Shown here in pieces: positions 5,606-7,667 of a stretch of 7,667 nucleotides of DNA; position 1 is the first letter of the stretch; each line of letters starts with the position of its first letter. Under the pieces are notes generated by a model that ran no database searches, had not been told where the DNA came from, and worked only from the letters and a program-made list of their open reading frames with translations. The stretch lies in NCBI GenBank assembly GCA_043804035.1, contig JAZDJJ010000057.1:1-7667 (forward strand), given 5' to 3'. Both the position numbers and the translations under genes were made by a program. This DNA comes from JAZDJJ01 sp043804035. GTDB lineage: Bacteria > Bacteroidota > Bacteroidia > Palsa-948.

Positions 5606-7393
5606 TCAAAAATAATTTACTATTCCGAAATGCACCTTACCCGCTTTTAAATCAATGGGATTGTGAAATTGTTTTCCGAGTGCGTAGTTAAGTAAAAAAA
5701 TTCCTGCTTTGGTTTCAAAACTAATGCCGGCTCCGAAACCATAAGGTGTATCGTAGCGGTCGCCTGAAAAAGAAATGCTTTTGTTTTCGTAATAAGCACC
5801 ATCACTAAAAAGAAAGAGATAAGAATTTTCGTCAAACAAATAACGATACTCAACAGAAAAGATATAATAAGAAGAAGCGTAAATTGATTCTTCATCAAAT
5901 CCGCGCAATGTTTTTAATCCGCCAATGCGAAAAAGTTCGTTCTGGAACATTGTTTCAGTATGAAGATACTCGGAGTGTGTTCCTAATTTTATTGTACTGC
6001 GATTTTTTATCGGAACAAAAAATTCCATTTCAAGTTCAGCATTGTATTGAACAGTATTCAAATTTAATTTATCATAAATTTCTGAATTTAGTTTATCATT
6101 TTTCCGAATGATTTTGTTTCCTGCGCAGGTTGTAATGCCGAAAGAATATCCTTTTCGCGGATTTATGCGATAGTCCAGATTTTCTGATTTCATTCCAATT
6201 CCATAAAGTGTGGAAGTGATATCGGCATAAGGAGGAAGGACAGAAAGATTTTTTAATCCCGAAGTAGAAAGCAATGTCATTTGCTTTTTATTAACAAACG
6301 CTTTAAAATAATTTCCGCCATTGAGAAAATACTGAATGCCAATGTTGGGATTTACTTCCAGATAAGTGGAATCCTTTTTGTAAAGTTTGAAGATGGCATC
6401 AATTCCGAAAGGTGTTTTTATCAAAAATGGAAAAACAAATCGTGTTTTCAAATCTTGTGTGCCTGCCTGTAGCCGTCGCCAGTTGAAGTCAAGAAGTTCG
6501 CCGTGATTGAAAGAATTATTTAGTTTCAGATGTACATCACCAGTCAAAAGAATTTTTCCGGTTTTATTATCAGGCAGAATACCTGCGATGCCGTCAAATT
6601 GACTCGCACGTTTTTTTTCCAGAAATAATTCTATTCTTGCTTTTTTATCTGTGAATAGTACCCTGAAAGGATTTTTTTCTTTTACAAACGGAATCTCTTT
6701 GATGCGCATATCTATTTTTCTGACAAGTGATTCGTTATACAAATCGTTTAATTTTATTCCGAGACAATTATAAAAATATACTTGCGAAATTTTTGCCGAA
6801 CCATAATTCACTATGCTGTCAATTTTTATCAGATTATTTTTTTGAAGATTAAGAGAAGCAGAAAAAGAGGCGGCGGCAGTAGCAGTAGCGATAGAAATTA
6901 CAATGCTGTCAAGTTTGATTGAAGCAAACGGGTAGCCATTGTTTTCGCAATAAATTAAAATTTTCTCTTGGAGATTTCTTACCTCTTTAAAGTAGAGGGG
7001 TTTGTTGGAAAAAAGTTTTTCTTTGTATCCAATCTCACTCAAAATTCCTTCGTCTGCATTACCTTTTTTGAGAATTGCCCATTGATATTGCTCACCTATT
7101 TTTACAAAAACAATTTCTTTAAGAGAATCTTTCTCGTCTTTAATTTTATTTTCAACATCAGCAGTTAAATACGCATTATCATAAAGAGTAAAAAGAATAT
7201 TTTGAATTTCTTTATCTCGTTCCAATTTTGTTCCGAAAGATTTTTTGTAAGAAAGTTTATTGAAAAATGTTTGATTGTCTATGCCTTTTAGTTCAAGAGA
7301 ATAAGATTGAGTTTGAGAAAATGAAAAACAAGAAATGAGAATTAAAAAATGAAAGACAATAATGCATATTGTTTTTTTTGTAAACACTTTCAT
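5606..7393 (-). CDS. Omp85-family outer-membrane protein (BamA/TamA-like)
   Basis: This 595-residue protein is predicted to sit in the outer membrane and insert or export other outer-membrane proteins. The N-terminus (MKVFTKK, hydrophobic to about 21) is a signal peptide, with either an ordinary cut near SFS-QTQ (26/27) or a lipobox Leu-Ile-Ser-Cys at 19-22. Residues about 30-250 look like POTRA-type modules; for example a 'NNGYPFASIKLDSI' segment (151-164) is typical of POTRA folds. The barrel domain follows, with RIGGLKTLRGF at 489-499 (the family's L/V-R-G-F motif for the lid loop) and the family's last strands (YGFGAGISFETKAGIFLLNYALG, from 551). It ends in an aromatic Phe (IVNYF), as outer-membrane barrels do. 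At 595 residues it is shorter than BamA, nearer to TamA-like or lipidated TamL proteins; no tamB neighbour is visible. Residues 168-180 are a low-complexity Ala/Thr/Ser insert. Confidence 0.85.
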   Translation of the reverse strand: MKVFTKKTICIIVFHFLILISCFSFSQTQSYSLELKGIDNQTFFNKLSYKKSFGTKLERDKEIQNILFTLYDNAYLTADVENKIKDEKDSLKEIVFVKIGEQYQWAILKKGNADEGILSEIGYKEKLFSNKPLYFKEVRNLQEKILIYCENNGYPFASIKLDSIVISIATATAAASFSASLNLQKNNLIKIDSIVNYGSAKISQVYFYNCLGIKLNDLYNESLVRKIDMRIKEIPFVKEKNPFRVLFTDKKARIELFLEKKRASQFDGIAGILPDNKTGKILLTGDVHLKLNNSFNHGELLDFNWRRLQAGTQDLKTRFVFPFLIKTPFGIDAIFKLYKKDSTYLEVNPNIGIQYFLNGGNYFKAFVNKKQMTLLSTSGLKNLSVLPPYADITSTLYGIGMKSENLDYRINPRKGYSFGITTCAGNKIIRKNDKLNSEIYDKLNLNTVQYNAELEMEFFVPIKNRSTIKLGTHSEYLHTETMFQNELFRIGGLKTLRGFDEESIYASSYYIFSVEYRYLFDENSYLFLFSDGAYYENKSISFSGDRYDTPYGFGAGISFETKAGIFLLNYALGKQFHNPIDLKAGKVHFGIVNYF

Positions 7394-7445
7394 GTCTCGG
7401 AGAAAAGATTAGTGGAGAATAAAAATAAATAATTATTTGGTTTTT

Positions 7446-7518
7446 ATACTGACAAAATTATCACTTCCACAGCATTCCCTGTAGAGCCAAAAATTTTATG
7501 TACATTTGTTGTCAGTAT
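7446..7518. repeat. Inverted repeat flanking a 53-base spacer
   Basis: ATACTGACAA (7446-7455) and TTGTCAGTAT (7509-7518) are perfect inverted copies of 10 bp. The spacer includes a small ACAG/CTGT inverted pair around CATTCC. The structure lies upstream of the Omp85-like gene and contains a TAnnTTTG-type box near each arm, one per strand (7453-7460 minus, 7501-7508 plus). It could be an operator, a small stem-loop RNA or a decayed element; sequence alone does not decide. Confidence 0.45.
7453..7460 (-). promoter_or_regulatory. Candidate -7 box for the Omp85-like gene
   Basis: On the minus strand this reads TAATTTTG, an exact TAnnTTTG match, 59 bases before the ATG at 7393. That implies a leader of about 50 nt. 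No well-placed -33 TTTG is visible. The box overlaps the left arm of the inverted repeat at 7446-7518. Confidence 0.4.
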
Positions 7519-7532
7519 TTTTATTCACTTTA

Positions 7533-7667
7533 GGGCAGTTCTAAAAATACAAATAAACGTCATTGCGAAGGAGGAACGACTGAAGCAATCTGTTTTTTCA
7601 TGTAGAAATAGAGATTGCTTCCTGCTTCGTGCCTCGCAGTCGCAATGACGAAATCAATTTTTGGAAC
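7533..7667. mobile_element. MITE-like palindromic element, copy lacking its right end
   Basis: The element begins with GGGCAGTTCTAAAAAT at 7533, the near-inverse of its right terminus at 119-134 (rc GGGCGGTTCCAAAAAT). From 7539 to 7667 it equals bases 1-129 without a mismatch, so the window ends inside it. Joining the two ends gives one element of about 140 bp (GGGC to GCCC) flanked by TTA on both sides, a possible 3-bp target duplication if the ends really are contiguous. Confidence 0.75.

Noticed and set aside
1..7667. Small plasmid or phage genome
   Set aside because: The matching ends allow a circle, but there is no replication, partition, mobilisation or structural gene, and the content is chromosomal housekeeping.

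Overview
The window is AT-rich DNA that reads as a Bacteroidota (Bacteroidetes) chromosome segment. The evidence is a GWxTD-domain lipoprotein (a family typical of this phylum), AT-biased codons, no clear Shine-Dalgarno sequences, TAnnTTTG-type -7 promoter boxes, and a MITE-like palindrome of the 'CGTCATTGCGA...' kind. I see no rRNA, tRNA, CRISPR array, transposase, integrase, replication protein or phage gene.

Layout. Positions 1-134 are most of a small palindromic element. A gene-free leader (135-381) follows, then a CorA-type divalent cation channel (382-1308, +). The remaining genes are on the minus strand and converge on corA. Read in the direction of transcription they are: an Omp85/BamA-TamA-like outer-membrane protein (7393-5606); a toxin-antitoxin relic made of a small antitoxin-like gene (5419-5195) and a 38-codon C-terminal stub of a PIN-domain toxin (5202-5086); rmuC (4905-3580); the GWxTD lipoprotein (3580-2291); and the 23S rRNA methyltransferase gene rlmB (2202-1363). 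rmuC and the lipoprotein gene overlap in TAATG, so they are probably translationally coupled; rlmB follows after 88 bp and may be in the same transcript. The functions are mostly housekeeping: ion uptake, outer-membrane protein assembly, DNA maintenance and ribosome modification.

The accessory signals lie between these genes. The toxin-antitoxin relic sits between two near-identical 38-bp direct repeats (4948-4985 and 5444-5481), each carrying a promoter-like box pointing at the next gene (rmuC or the antitoxin). The toxin has lost its N-terminal two thirds, including the first catalytic acidic residues, so the antitoxin is effectively an orphan. The lipoprotein signal peptide is encoded by five tandem heptamers, so gain or loss of one unit would shift its frame.

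The first 129 bases are identical to the last 129. Either the DNA is a circle linearised inside the palindromic element, or, more likely from the housekeeping gene content, an assembler closed a loop through an interspersed repeat. Joining the ends gives one complete element of about 140 bp with GGGC/GCCC inverted termini.
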